Assembly: GCA_025656675.1 (NCBI GenBank)
Contig: JAHXHN010000002.1
Location: 723,302 to 787,301, forward strand
Direction of reading: 5' to 3'
DNA length: 64,000 nt
From: Candidatus Thiodiazotropha sp. (ex Codakia rugifera)
Lineage (GTDB): Bacteria; Pseudomonadota; Gammaproteobacteria; Chromatiales; Chromatiaceae
Each line of letters begins with the position of its first letter. Position 1 is the stretch's first letter. Positions 9,674 through 17,416 of this stretch are shown piece after piece. The translations under genes were made by a program, and so were the position numbers. Under the pieces are notes generated by a model. That model saw nothing but the letters and a program-made list of their open reading frames with translations, had not been told where the DNA came from and did not search any database.

Positions 9674-9773
9674 GTATAAATCCCACAATGAATGGAGTGA
9701 TTTCAGGGTATGAACTGTTTGTGCGTTTTAACTTCCAATCTGGAAGGGTCTATGAGCCCGGCAAGTCGTATCA

Positions 9774-9808
9774 AAGCTGGTCTCTTTCTCTAATTTCCGA
9801 ACCAGCTT
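9774..9808. promoter_or_regulatory. 8-bp inverted repeat upstream of the SoxYZ-like gene
   Basis: AAGCTGGT at 9774-9781 pairs with ACCAGCTT at 9801-9808 across a 19-nt loop, about 40 bp before the next start codon. There is no T-run, so it is more likely an operator or leader hairpin than a terminator. Confidence 0.25.
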
Positions 9809-9846
9809 GGCCAGCGCCAATCTGTCTCATATGAGGATTAAGTGAA

Positions 9847-10695
9847 ATGACAACTGTTTCAAATTTGAAACACAATAAGGTAGTGCGAAAGATCGTCCAG
9901 ATTTCATACCTGACTTTTTTATTCGGTTCGCTGATGATCACAACCTTATCCGCAGCGGAGACGGATGGACGCTGGCATGAGATCAAGACCTCTCTGTTCG
10001 GCGATCGGGCAATCAAGGATGGTGAGGATGTCATCGGGTTGGAGACACCCTATCGTGCCCTGGATGCTGCAGTTGTACCGATCAGCATTGAGTCGAAGAT
10101 TACACAGAACCAGAACAACTACATCAAATCGCTCTACCTGGTGATTGATAATAATCCTTCGCCGATCGCTGCGGTCTTTCATTTTCCCGGTAAGCACAAT
10201 TGGCAGAGCCTGTCGACACGGGTACGCGTTAACGCCTATACAGATCTGCGTGTCATCGCTGAAATCAACGATGGGAATATTTACATGGTGAACAACTATG
10301 TCAAGGCATCGGGGGGATGTTCTGCACCTTCACTCAAGGATCCTGCTGCGGCGGCGGCACATCTGGGGAAAATAAAACTAAAGTTGCCGAAGGCATCCAA
10401 TTTAGGCGACTTGCTGTCAACCCAGTTGTTGATCAAACACCCGAATAGTTCCGGACTGCAGTTCGATCAAATCTCCAGGCAGTATATTCCGGCAAACTTT
10501 ATTCGCTCCATCCAGGTTACCTTTAATGATGAGGTTGTATTTACCGCCGATTCAGATATCTCCATCAGTGAAGATCCGAGCATTCATTTTGGATTCAGCC
10601 CTGAAGAGGAGGGGATATTGAAAGTAGAGGTAAAGGACTCCACCGGCCGGACCTTCAATCACAGTGTTGATTTACCCAACCAGGAGAAGGGTTGA
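9847..10695 (+). CDS. Quinoprotein dehydrogenase-associated SoxYZ-like carrier protein
   Basis: This periplasmic protein of 282 residues fuses SoxY-like and SoxZ-like domains. A signal segment (about 15-37) ends at LSAAETD. The SoxY half runs to about residue 160 and ends in KASGGCSAPS, where the Cys corresponds to the substrate-carrying Cys of SoxY's C-terminal GGCGG arm. The SoxZ-like half (about 175-280) has LSTQLLIKHPNSSG and IPANFIRSIQVTFND. In sulfur oxidation SoxYZ carries thiosulfate-derived sulfur on this Cys. This fused form is instead linked to PQQ dehydrogenase loci, where the cargo is unknown. It follows the MBL gene on the same strand. Confidence 0.88.
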   Translation: MTTVSNLKHNKVVRKIVQISYLTFLFGSLMITTLSAAETDGRWHEIKTSLFGDRAIKDGEDVIGLETPYRALDAAVVPISIESKITQNQNNYIKSLYLVIDNNPSPIAAVFHFPGKHNWQSLSTRVRVNAYTDLRVIAEINDGNIYMVNNYVKASGGCSAPSLKDPAAAAAHLGKIKLKLPKASNLGDLLSTQLLIKHPNSSGLQFDQISRQYIPANFIRSIQVTFNDEVVFTADSDISISEDPSIHFGFSPEEEGILKVEVKDSTGRTFNHSVDLPNQEKG

Positions 10696-10712
10696 GAACA
10701 TCGGGTACTCCA

Positions 10713-11087
10713 CTAGAAACAACGAAGTGTAGACTCAGCCTGCACTTCCCTTAACTTTGCCACTGTCGTTTTGGACCAGTTGGAATTCACGTAGATGGCA
10801 TTCCGTCCGGCCCCCGGCATCTGCTGAAGACGCAGTAGCGTCTCAATCTGTTCGTATTCACCATAGGGGATGGATTGAGCGATAAAATCGATACTACAGG
10901 AGCACTTCTGCAGCATTTCCGGGGTCTGCCCGTTTGATGCCATACAGCCAATGACATAATCAACTATGACTGGAGTTGGATAGGCCAGGGCCTTGTCCTG
11001 ATCCTTGCAGGGCTCATCTGCAACGGCCAGCGTGCAGAACAGCAGACCGGCAGACAACAGGGGTGCAAAGTGGTTTCTGGTAGACAT
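10713..11087 (-). CDS. Small cysteine-rich periplasmic protein, function unknown
   Basis: About 124 residues from ATG 11087, chosen because GAGG lies 9 nt upstream; ATG 11102 is also in frame. A signal peptide ends near AVADEP. The mature part holds five cysteines (DEPCKD, IGCMAS, QKCSCS with a CxC pair, and LRCF at the C-terminus), suggesting disulfides or metal binding. It is the last gene of a minus-strand group with the propeller and MxaD-like genes, 26 bp or more downstream of its neighbour, and converges on the SoxYZ-like gene. I do not recognise the family. The context implies a role in periplasmic alcohol oxidation or its maturation. Confidence 0.75.
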   Translation of the reverse strand: MSTRNHFAPLLSAGLLFCTLAVADEPCKDQDKALAYPTPVIVDYVIGCMASNGQTPEMLQKCSCSIDFIAQSIPYGEYEQIETLLRLQQMPGAGRNAIYVNSNWSKTTVAKLREVQAESTLRCF

Positions 11088-11128
11088 GGTAACTAACCTC
11101 ATCGTGTGCTTGATAACCGGATTATGCT

Positions 11129-11818
11129 TCAGCTCGCAGGTGTGAGTCGTTGGAAGATCATCGCTTCATCGATCGATGCACTTTTTCCGCTTTCATCCGG
11201 CACGACGGTATGAATACGATAGATGCCACCAGGGACCTGGTCAGAGAAAGTGATTTCATAACGCTTATTGATATACATCTTGAAATTGGTAACTGCCTTC
11301 GGATCTTCAGCGAAGGGTGTGACAATCACTTCAGTGCCATTAATCTCCTTTCCATCAAAGGCGAATTTGATATCGCGAATCTCTGTTGGTTGTTTGAATG
11401 AATCACGAATTCGGTTTCTGAAATAGCCATTCGATCCACCGCTATCTCTGCTCATGCGGGAGATATCCCGCTCCAGAAAATGGATAATCACAGGATTACC
11501 GGTATAGCCAACAGCTGGAGAGAAATCGATATGATGAGGACCGCTGAGGAAATCGAATTCCAGGTTTCGTCGGTTTTTTCCTACGACATCTGTAACCGTC
11601 ACTTTAATCTTATCGGTGAAGCTTTCCGCCCCTTTTGTAACACTTGAAAAGCTGTAACTCAGGCTACTTCCCTTAAAGACACCCTGCAGGTGATCTTTAA
11701 TAAACATCAGTTGCTGTGCTCTGTTGAGTTCAGCGGGAGGTGCTGCCTCGGCTGCGAATACCGATGCCATGATCAACAGTAGCGTCACAAGGGTGACGGC
11801 TTTATAGTGACGATACAT
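11129..11818 (-). CDS. Exported protein of unknown function in the PQQ accessory cluster
   Basis: A protein of 229 residues from ATG 11818, which has GGAG 10 nt upstream. The longer frame starts with a TTG at 11836. The N-terminus is a signal peptide (KAVTLVTLLLIMASVFAAEAA). The mature part is predicted to be mostly beta, with no cysteines, no haem motif and no recognised domain. It contains GTEVIVTPF and ends with an Ig-like looking stretch (YEITFSDQVPGGIYRIH), so a beta-sandwich is plausible. A 152-bp gap separates it from the small DSVLKRH protein upstream, so it might have its own promoter. Confidence 0.7.
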   Translation of the reverse strand: MYRHYKAVTLVTLLLIMASVFAAEAAPPAELNRAQQLMFIKDHLQGVFKGSSLSYSFSSVTKGAESFTDKIKVTVTDVVGKNRRNLEFDFLSGPHHIDFSPAVGYTGNPVIIHFLERDISRMSRDSGGSNGYFRNRIRDSFKQPTEIRDIKFAFDGKEINGTEVIVTPFAEDPKAVTNFKMYINKRYEITFSDQVPGGIYRIHTVVPDESGKSASIDEAMIFQRLTPAS

Positions 11819-11988
11819 TGAATAAGGTCTCCTCAATTCTTCAAGCTACGAGATCTATAGTAACCCATGCAACGTAATGCAAAGAATGCATCGTCAAGGG
11901 ATGATACGTACAGAAATCTCTGTATCCTTCAATATACAATAGCGAAATTTGCGTTGTATTTTTTTCTACATTTCTGAATAGATACTAG

Positions 11989-12264
11989 TCAGCTAAATAG
12001 ATTGCGCAGCCACCCGAAAAAACCCCTTGCCTGGACCAGTGTGTGGGCTGTTACCTGGGTCGGCACCGGCTTGCGTGATAGATTGGCAGTTCTTGGTGTT
12101 GCTGTACGAGCCATTGAAGGATGATATTTCAAGCTGGTGATGTGGTGACGTTTCAGGACTGAGTCCGTAGGGGGTGTCTGCAGCCAGATCTGTCGCTTGA
12201 GTTCATTGTCTGATTCGAAATGGCGTTTCAGCACAGAGTCTTCTGGAAAGATTGGAATCGGCAT
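11989..12264 (-). CDS. Small protein with duplicated DSVLKRH motif
   Basis: A 91-residue protein with a very strong ribosome site (GGAGGAG 6 nt before the ATG), so it is surely translated. The motif (E/T)DSVLKRH occurs twice, at residues 8-15 and 33-40. A Pro/Thr/Ala-rich linker follows. The C-terminus, RGFFGWLRNLFS, is aromatic and amphipathic and could bind membrane or a partner. There is no signal peptide, although the neighbours are exported. It lies 36 bp downstream of the YVTN propeller gene, in the same operon. I do not know a characterised homologue. Confidence 0.78.
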   Translation of the reverse strand: MPIPIFPEDSVLKRHFESDNELKRQIWLQTPPTDSVLKRHHITSLKYHPSMARTATPRTANLSRKPVPTQVTAHTLVQARGFFGWLRNLFS

Positions 12265-12300
12265 GGATATCTCCTCCTCGGGGTCTGTTGTATTGTAGAT

Positions 12301-13293
12301 TTAATGCCCTCCGGCGATAAACACGCCGAATGCGCGGGGGCTCTCTCCGGTTGGTATACGGTTGATGATTTCCAGTTTTTCCGTATCCAAAACAACCAGT
12401 TCGTTAGTGAACCAGTTGGCGATATAGATTCGTCCGTCTGTAGGGTCAGCGATGATGCCTTCTGGAAATTCACCAACTTTTAGTCGGCGGATCTCCCGTA
12501 ACTTATTTGCATCGATGACAGAGACTGAGTTGTCATGCTGATTGGTGACGAACACCCGTTGGCTGTTGGGTGTCACTGCAATGCCGTACGGTGTGCTGCC
12601 AACGGGTATGGTGGATATGACTTTTAATTTATCCAGGTCAATAACGCTCAGGTCATTACTGGCCACATTAGCAACATAGAGACGCTTTCCACGGCTGTCC
12701 ATGCGGATACCAAAAGGGCGCTTACCCACTTCGATGCGCTTTACCACCTGGTTCAGGTGAGTATCAATCACAGAAACAGTGTTGTCATCACGCTCTGCCA
12801 CATAGAGTCGCTCACCGTCCAGGTTCACTTCAAGGCCGGAAGGTGATTCACCGACCGGTATCTTTGCTAGGATCGATAGGTCTTCAGGGTCGAGGACATA
12901 CACCAGATCCTCATACCAGTCGGCTAGGTAGACACGACTTCCATCAGGCGTGACAGCAATGCCCAGTGGGCCCTGTCCAACCTGGCTGTGGGTAATCGTT
13001 TTGAGCTTAATCCCATCCAGAAGATAGACTTCGCGACTTTCCGGATTAGTCACATAGATGCGCTTGCCGTTATTGGATACAGCGACCCCGGCAGGCTTCG
13101 AGCCAACCTGTAAGGTTGCAGTCAGGCGTGATTCCTTCAGATTGATCACAGAGACCGAATCATCACCCTGATTAGTTATAAAGGCGTACTGTGCAGCGGA
13201 CCCTGGGGTACTTATCAGCAGTGCAATCAGGGCCAGAAACAATATCCCATAACGGGTTGAATGATTGAGTTGTATCTGAATCTCATTTTGCAT
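12301..13293 (-). CDS. YVTN-type beta-propeller protein of PQQ-dependent catabolism
   Basis: An exported protein of 330 residues with a signal segment (about 14-34). About seven propeller repeats follow, each with a variant of (R/E)xYVTN, xxSVSVID and a VGxxPxGI turn, typical of the YVTN/NHL family found beside PQQ dehydrogenases. There is no haem motif or catalytic signature, so a scaffold or docking role is likely. It is translated just after the MxaD-like gene (15-bp gap) and precedes the DSVLKRH protein. The second propeller at 15681-16682 is related but diverged, so the two are not a recent duplication. Confidence 0.85.
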   Translation of the reverse strand: MQNEIQIQLNHSTRYGILFLALIALLISTPGSAAQYAFITNQGDDSVSVINLKESRLTATLQVGSKPAGVAVSNNGKRIYVTNPESREVYLLDGIKLKTITHSQVGQGPLGIAVTPDGSRVYLADWYEDLVYVLDPEDLSILAKIPVGESPSGLEVNLDGERLYVAERDDNTVSVIDTHLNQVVKRIEVGKRPFGIRMDSRGKRLYVANVASNDLSVIDLDKLKVISTIPVGSTPYGIAVTPNSQRVFVTNQHDNSVSVIDANKLREIRRLKVGEFPEGIIADPTDGRIYIANWFTNELVVLDTEKLEIINRIPTGESPRAFGVFIAGGH

Positions 13294-13308
13294 GGTCTGG
13301 CCGGTTAT

Positions 13309-13842
13309 TTATGAGCCCTTTTCCAGCAGCTTCTTCAGATTCGACAGGCCGCTCTTGTAGACACCGGTCACCGCATCGACAGCGGCTTGATCGCTGAGTT
13401 CCGGTGGGGGCTCGTTGTTCGGGAAACCGCGATAGAAGGCACCCTTCCAGGTGACAATGCTTCCACCATCATCAGCAGGGGCTATGTTGAACCAGGAGGA
13501 GTAGTTGGTGACTGGAAGGACCTTTACGTCAACCTTCTCTATGCGGTAGAAAAACGAGTGTTTCTCGCTGTCGTATTTTTCCAGGATTTCATGGATTTTA
13601 CCGTCATTCGGCAGCATCAGTACCCGCTTGGCACCATTACTGTTGCCACCATCCCCCTCTGTTTTGATGACAGCCGGATGCCAGCTCATGTCATGAAAAT
13701 CCTTGACCACATCCCATACGGCTTGAGGAGAAGCTGAAATCTGCTCCTTGACGATGACCTTCTGGCGGGTAGGGCCATGGGCCTCAACCATCCCTGTATG
13801 GAATAAAATGATGGAGAAAAGGAGTGCGGCTGTTTTTATCAC
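13309..13842 (-). CDS. MxaD-like SRPBCC periplasmic protein
   Basis: A protein of 177 residues starting at GTG 13842, which has a perfect GGAGG five nt upstream. The frame extends to 13929, but those extra residues lack a signal sequence. The signal peptide ends near VEAHGP. The rest is a START/SRPBCC fold: VKEQISASPQAVWDVVKDF at the front, a central beta sheet and a C-terminal amphipathic helix (VYKSGLSNLKKLLEKG). MxaD, of the same fold, is reported to aid electron transfer between methanol dehydrogenase and its cytochrome. That role fits here but is inferred. It is the first gene of the minus operon behind a sigma-54 promoter. Confidence 0.8.
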   Translation of the reverse strand: MIKTAALLFSIILFHTGMVEAHGPTRQKVIVKEQISASPQAVWDVVKDFHDMSWHPAVIKTEGDGGNSNGAKRVLMLPNDGKIHEILEKYDSEKHSFFYRIEKVDVKVLPVTNYSSWFNIAPADDGGSIVTWKGAFYRGFPNNEPPPELSDQAAVDAVTGVYKSGLSNLKKLLEKGS

Positions 13843-13925
13843 GTAAACCTCCGTTGGTTTTCTTTCAGGTGTAGGCGGTTGTTTAAAAATAAATCCTGGG
13901 TAGGCCACATTATGATTGGTGTAAC

Positions 13926-13940
13926 GCAATATCCATGCCT
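13926..13940 (-). promoter_or_regulatory. Sigma-54 promoter for the minus-strand PQQ accessory operon
   Basis: Minus strand AGGCATGGATATTGC keeps GG-N10-GC spacing and an exact TTGC -12 box. The -24 box has one mismatch to TGGCAC in its first base and one in its last. It lies 84 bp upstream of the GTG at 13842, with the palindromes at 14004 and 14130 upstream of it. Confidence 0.5.
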
Positions 13941-14003
13941 GATCAGTGATAACCCGAGGGGTTGGTCGTTATGTGAGAGGCCGGGTATCTACTGGAAAAT
14001 AGC

Positions 14004-14019
14004 TTGTCACAGCTGACAA
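14004..14019. promoter_or_regulatory. Palindromic activator site 1 (TTGTCA-N4-TGACAA)
   Basis: A perfect 6-4-6 inverted repeat with spacer CAGC. Its half-site matches the repeats in front of the AcoR-like activator gene. Its centre is about 85 bp from the -12 box of the minus-strand sigma-54 promoter, a usual distance for an enhancer site. Confidence 0.55.
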
Positions 14020-14129
14020 AGGGCGGCTGTGTGGAAAATGACATGACGAATGAAGGTTTGGATATTGCCTATCATGCACCATACTTGTCATTCATTGTCT
14101 GATCGTTGAGACACTTCGACCCAATAGAG

Positions 14130-14147
14130 CGTGTCAGTATTGACACG
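14130..14147. promoter_or_regulatory. Palindromic activator site 2 (CGTGTCA-N4-TGACACG)
   Basis: A perfect 7-4-7 inverted repeat with spacer GTAT and the same TGTCA-N4-TGACA core as site 1. The two centres are 127 bp apart, about twelve helical turns. This site is about 129 bp upstream of the plus-strand -12 box. Further half-sites TTGTCA (14085-14090) and TTGTCT (14095-14100) lie between the palindromes. Confidence 0.55.
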
Positions 14148-14253
14148 ATCTGGTTCAAGGGTATCGATGCATGGATTCGACAGGAAAGCCATTCTTCTGA
14201 TTATCAGATGCAGATGGCTTGTATTAACCTAGGTTATAGCAAGTTAGCAGGAG

Positions 14254-14268
14254 TGGTATAAAAATTGC
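14254..14268 (+). promoter_or_regulatory. Sigma-54 promoter for the plus-strand PQQ ABC operon
   Basis: TGGTATAAAAATTGC has the exact TGG-N8-TTGC layout of a sigma-54 promoter; the -24 box continues as TGGTAT instead of TGGCAC. Expected start is near 14280, about 50-60 bp before the first gene of the operon. Confidence 0.5.
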
Positions 14269-14328
14269 CAAATCATTCATCAGGTATATGAATTTGGCTT
14301 ATCTTGAGGTTGTTAGCTGGCGCTGCAT

Positions 14329-15564
14329 GTGGGAGTTGTCTTGAAAAGATTGTCTTGGAAATCAAAAAAAAAGATAGATAGTCTGTTTTCGTTCGCTTTA
14401 CTTGTCGTTCTCTTCGGACTGCTTCTACCCTGTGTCGCCCTTGCGGCTGACAGAGAGATATCAATTGCCTTACTGGGATTGGAAGAAAAGCGCCATGTCC
14501 CACTCTCTCTGCTTGAACCGATTATTGATGACAATGGCCTGGCAGGTGCGGAGCAGGGGATTCGTGACAACAATACCACCGGCCGCTTTACAGGTCAGTC
14601 CTACAAACTCACCCAGGTAGAGGTGAAACCTGGAGAGTCATTGGAGCGTGCGTTCAAAGCGTTGCATACCCAGGGAATCAGGCTGTTCTTGCTCAATCTT
14701 CCCGCTGACCAGCAACTCAAGTTAGCAGACCTGTCTGAAGCACAACACAGTCTGTTATTTAATATTGGAGCGCATGATGACAGCCTGAGACGTCACGCCT
14801 GTCGGCCGAATCTGTTGCACACCTTACCCAGCCGGGCCATGCTGGCGGATGCGCTGGCGCAGTATCTGGCTTGGAAGCGTTGGCGCAAATGGTTTCTGGT
14901 GGTTGGCCGGCACCCACAGGACGAGGCTTATGCAGCGGCCCTCAAGCGTGCTGCGAAACGTTTTGGCGGTAAGATTGTAGAACAGAAGAAATGGACCTTC
15001 GAGCCGGGTGCCAGGCGTACCGATTCAGGCCACACCAAGGCACAGCAGGAGGTTAATGCGTTTACCCAAACGGGGGACTACGATATTTTGTTGGTCGCCG
15101 ACGAAACGGATGAGTTTGGCGAATACCTGGGTTATCGGACTTTCCGCCCCCGGCCGGTTGGCGGTACACAGGGGCTTTCACCCGCTGCCTGGAGCCGGGT
15201 GCATGAGCAGTGGGGTGCCACCCAGTTTCAGCGTAGGTTTCATAAAAAAACCGGGCGTTGGATGTCGGAACGGGACTACGCGGCCTGGTTGGCTGTTCGC
15301 AGCATTGGCGAGGCGGCTACCCGTACCTCCACTTCTGATGCAGATGAACTCCGTGCTTTCATTATGAGTCCTAAGTTCAAACTGGCAGCCTTTAAAGGGG
15401 GTCCGGTCACTTACCGCGAGTGGAATGGGCAGTTGCGTCAGCCACTGCTGGTCACTTCACCAAGGGTGATGGTCTCGGTCTCGCCCCAGAAGGGATTTTT
15501 ACATCAGTTTTCCACCTTGGATACATTGGGATACGACCGTCAGGAAACGGATTGTACTAACTAG
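14329..15564 (+). CDS. Periplasmic binding-protein-like component of PQQ-associated ABC system
   Basis: A protein of about 411 residues with a signal peptide (about 19-41, ending CVALAAD). It has a two-lobed type I binding-protein fold: an N-terminal lobe starting with ISIALLGLEEKR and a second lobe with KRWRKWFLVVGR. It matches the TIGR03863 type, annotated as the ABC transporter substrate-binding protein of PQQ-dependent alcohol dehydrogenase systems. The ATPase and permease follow in the same operon. The ligand is unknown. The start may be GTG 14329 or TTG 14341; the latter has GGGAG five nt upstream and is the better one. Regulation is probably by the sigma-54 promoter just upstream. Confidence 0.85.
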   Translation: MGVVLKRLSWKSKKKIDSLFSFALLVVLFGLLLPCVALAADREISIALLGLEEKRHVPLSLLEPIIDDNGLAGAEQGIRDNNTTGRFTGQSYKLTQVEVKPGESLERAFKALHTQGIRLFLLNLPADQQLKLADLSEAQHSLLFNIGAHDDSLRRHACRPNLLHTLPSRAMLADALAQYLAWKRWRKWFLVVGRHPQDEAYAAALKRAAKRFGGKIVEQKKWTFEPGARRTDSGHTKAQQEVNAFTQTGDYDILLVADETDEFGEYLGYRTFRPRPVGGTQGLSPAAWSRVHEQWGATQFQRRFHKKTGRWMSERDYAAWLAVRSIGEAATRTSTSDADELRAFIMSPKFKLAAFKGGPVTYREWNGQLRQPLLVTSPRVMVSVSPQKGFLHQFSTLDTLGYDRQETDCTN

Positions 15565-15680
15565 CTGTTAACACTCATCCAACCGTCGGGAGTCAGCCTG
15601 ATAGGCCCGGTTTCCGGATGGACACAAACAACAATGCGTCGGGATCGATCTAAATCCCTGAAATAACCAGGAGTGGCACT

Positions 15681-16682
15681 ATGCGATTGTTTGATTCAAC
15701 CTGCTACAGTCTCTGTCGCGGTTCGGCGATAGGGCTGCTGATGGCGACCTGTCTGCTGGTCAGCCCCGGTCTGCGGGCTTATACCATCTATGTGTCGAGT
15801 GAGAAGGACAATACCATTACGCTGGTCGATGGAGAAACTTATAAAATTCTACAGAAAGTGGAAGTGGGGGAACGGCCAAGGGGTATAGCCCTCAGCATGG
15901 ATGGTGCGCTGTTGTATGTCTGTACCAGCGATGCCGATCACATCGAGGTGTTGGACCTGGAAACCTTGAAGGTCACCCATGTGCTGCCGTCGGGTCCTGA
16001 TCCTGAGTTGTTGGTGCTGGGACCGGAAGGGCGCTATATCTACGTCGCCAATGAAGATGACAATATGGTGACTGTGGTCGATACAGAAAAGCGGGAAAAG
16101 GTGAAAGAGATCCAAGTGGGTGTGGAGCCGGAGGGCATGGCTATCAGTTCTGATGGTAAGTGGCTTGTGAATACCTCGGAAACCACCAATATGGCCCACT
16201 TCATCAACCTGGAGACGCTGGAGGTTGAAGATAACGTGCTGGTGGACCAGCGACCTCGTGTGGCTCAGTTCACAACAGATAACAAACAGGTCTGGGTCTC
16301 TTCGGAGATAGGAGGCACAGTGAGTGTGATCGATGTGGCAAGCCGGAAGATCATAAAGAAGATCGGCTTTGAGATACCGGGCATTCAGAAAGAGTCCATT
16401 CAACCTGTCGGTATCAAACACAGCAAGGATGGCAAACTTGCCTTTGTGGCCTTGGGGCCGGCCGCCAGGGTCGCGGTCATCAAAACCGGCAGTCTCGAGG
16501 TGGTCAAGTATCTACTGGTCGGACAGCGGGTGTGGAATATGGATTTCTCACCGGATGAAAAACAGATCTTCACCACCAATGGAGTGAGTAATGATATGTC
16601 GGTAATTGATCGTGAACGCCTGAAGGTAAAAAAATCCGTTCAGGTAGGGCGTATGCCCTGGGGGATAGTGGTTCGTCCATGA
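15681..16682 (+). CDS. PQQ-dependent catabolism-associated YVTN beta-propeller protein
   Basis: 333 residues with a signal peptide ending near GLRAYT, followed by YVTN-family repeats. Examples are YVSSEKDNTITLVDG, YVCTSDADHIEVLDL and YVANEDDNMVTVVDT, with VGxxPxG turns between. This is the propeller type (TIGR03866) that travels with the PQQ-linked ABC transporter. AGGAG lies upstream of the ATG, and its stop overlaps the ATPase start by 4 bp, indicating coupled translation. It shares architecture with the propeller at 12301-13293 but has diverged. Confidence 0.9.
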   Translation: MRLFDSTCYSLCRGSAIGLLMATCLLVSPGLRAYTIYVSSEKDNTITLVDGETYKILQKVEVGERPRGIALSMDGALLYVCTSDADHIEVLDLETLKVTHVLPSGPDPELLVLGPEGRYIYVANEDDNMVTVVDTEKREKVKEIQVGVEPEGMAISSDGKWLVNTSETTNMAHFINLETLEVEDNVLVDQRPRVAQFTTDNKQVWVSSEIGGTVSVIDVASRKIIKKIGFEIPGIQKESIQPVGIKHSKDGKLAFVALGPAARVAVIKTGSLEVVKYLLVGQRVWNMDFSPDEKQIFTTNGVSNDMSVIDRERLKVKKSVQVGRMPWGIVVRP

Positions 16683-17416
16683 GTGCAGCCGCCCTTGAGT
16701 TGACGGAAGTCAGTTTCTCCTATGCCAAGCGTCAAGTACTGAAGGATGTCACCTTCACCCTGTCGCCAGGTGAATTCTGTGTGCTGTTAGGCATCAATGG
16801 AGCAGGGAAAACGACACTTTTTTCCCTGATTACACGTCTGTTTGTCTGTCGTGGTGGTGAGATCAGTATCTACGGGCATAATCTTAGACAACAGACGTTG
16901 AAAGCCCTTGGACAACTCGGTGTGGTGTTTCAGCAACCAACCCTCGATCTCGATCTGAGTCTGCTGCAGAACCTCAGATACCACTGCGCATTACAGGGAT
17001 TGAATGCCCATGATCAGGAAAAGGGTATGCAAGCAGCCCTTGTAGCGATAGGGCTTGGTGATCGCGCAAACGATAAAGTCAGACAATTGAGCGGCGGTCA
17101 ACGGCGTCGAGTGGAACTGGTCAGGGCATTACTCCATCAGCCTCGCCTGCTGCTGGCTGATGAGCCCACGGTTGGGCTTGATATCCATAGTCGCCAGGCT
17201 ATTCTGCAACAGGTTCGTGAACGCTGTAGCCAGGATGGCATTGGGGTGTTGTGGGCCACCCATCTGGTGGATGAGGTGGAGCCAGGTGACCGCCTGGTCA
17301 TACTGCATGATGGTAAGGTGATGGCACAGGGCAGCGCGGCCCAAATCATGGAAGCGTCGGGTGCCGAGAACGTGAAACAGGCGTTCAATCGGCTAACTCA
17401 GGGTGTAGAGACTTGA
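16679..17416 (+). CDS. ABC transporter ATPase of PQQ-dependent alcohol dehydrogenase system
   Basis: A nucleotide-binding subunit of 245 residues: Walker A GINGAGKTT at about residue 39, a Q-loop near VVFQQP, signature LSGGQRRRVEL, Walker B LLLADEPT and a switch His in ATHLVDE. It matches the PQQ_ABC_ATP type (TIGR03864). The partner permease starts within its stop codon (TTGA overlap). The transported substrate is not known; an efflux or maturation role in the periplasmic oxidation system is inferred from context. Confidence 0.93.
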   Translation: MSAAALELTEVSFSYAKRQVLKDVTFTLSPGEFCVLLGINGAGKTTLFSLITRLFVCRGGEISIYGHNLRQQTLKALGQLGVVFQQPTLDLDLSLLQNLRYHCALQGLNAHDQEKGMQAALVAIGLGDRANDKVRQLSGGQRRRVELVRALLHQPRLLLADEPTVGLDIHSRQAILQQVRERCSQDGIGVLWATHLVDEVEPGDRLVILHDGKVMAQGSAAQIMEASGAENVKQAFNRLTQGVET

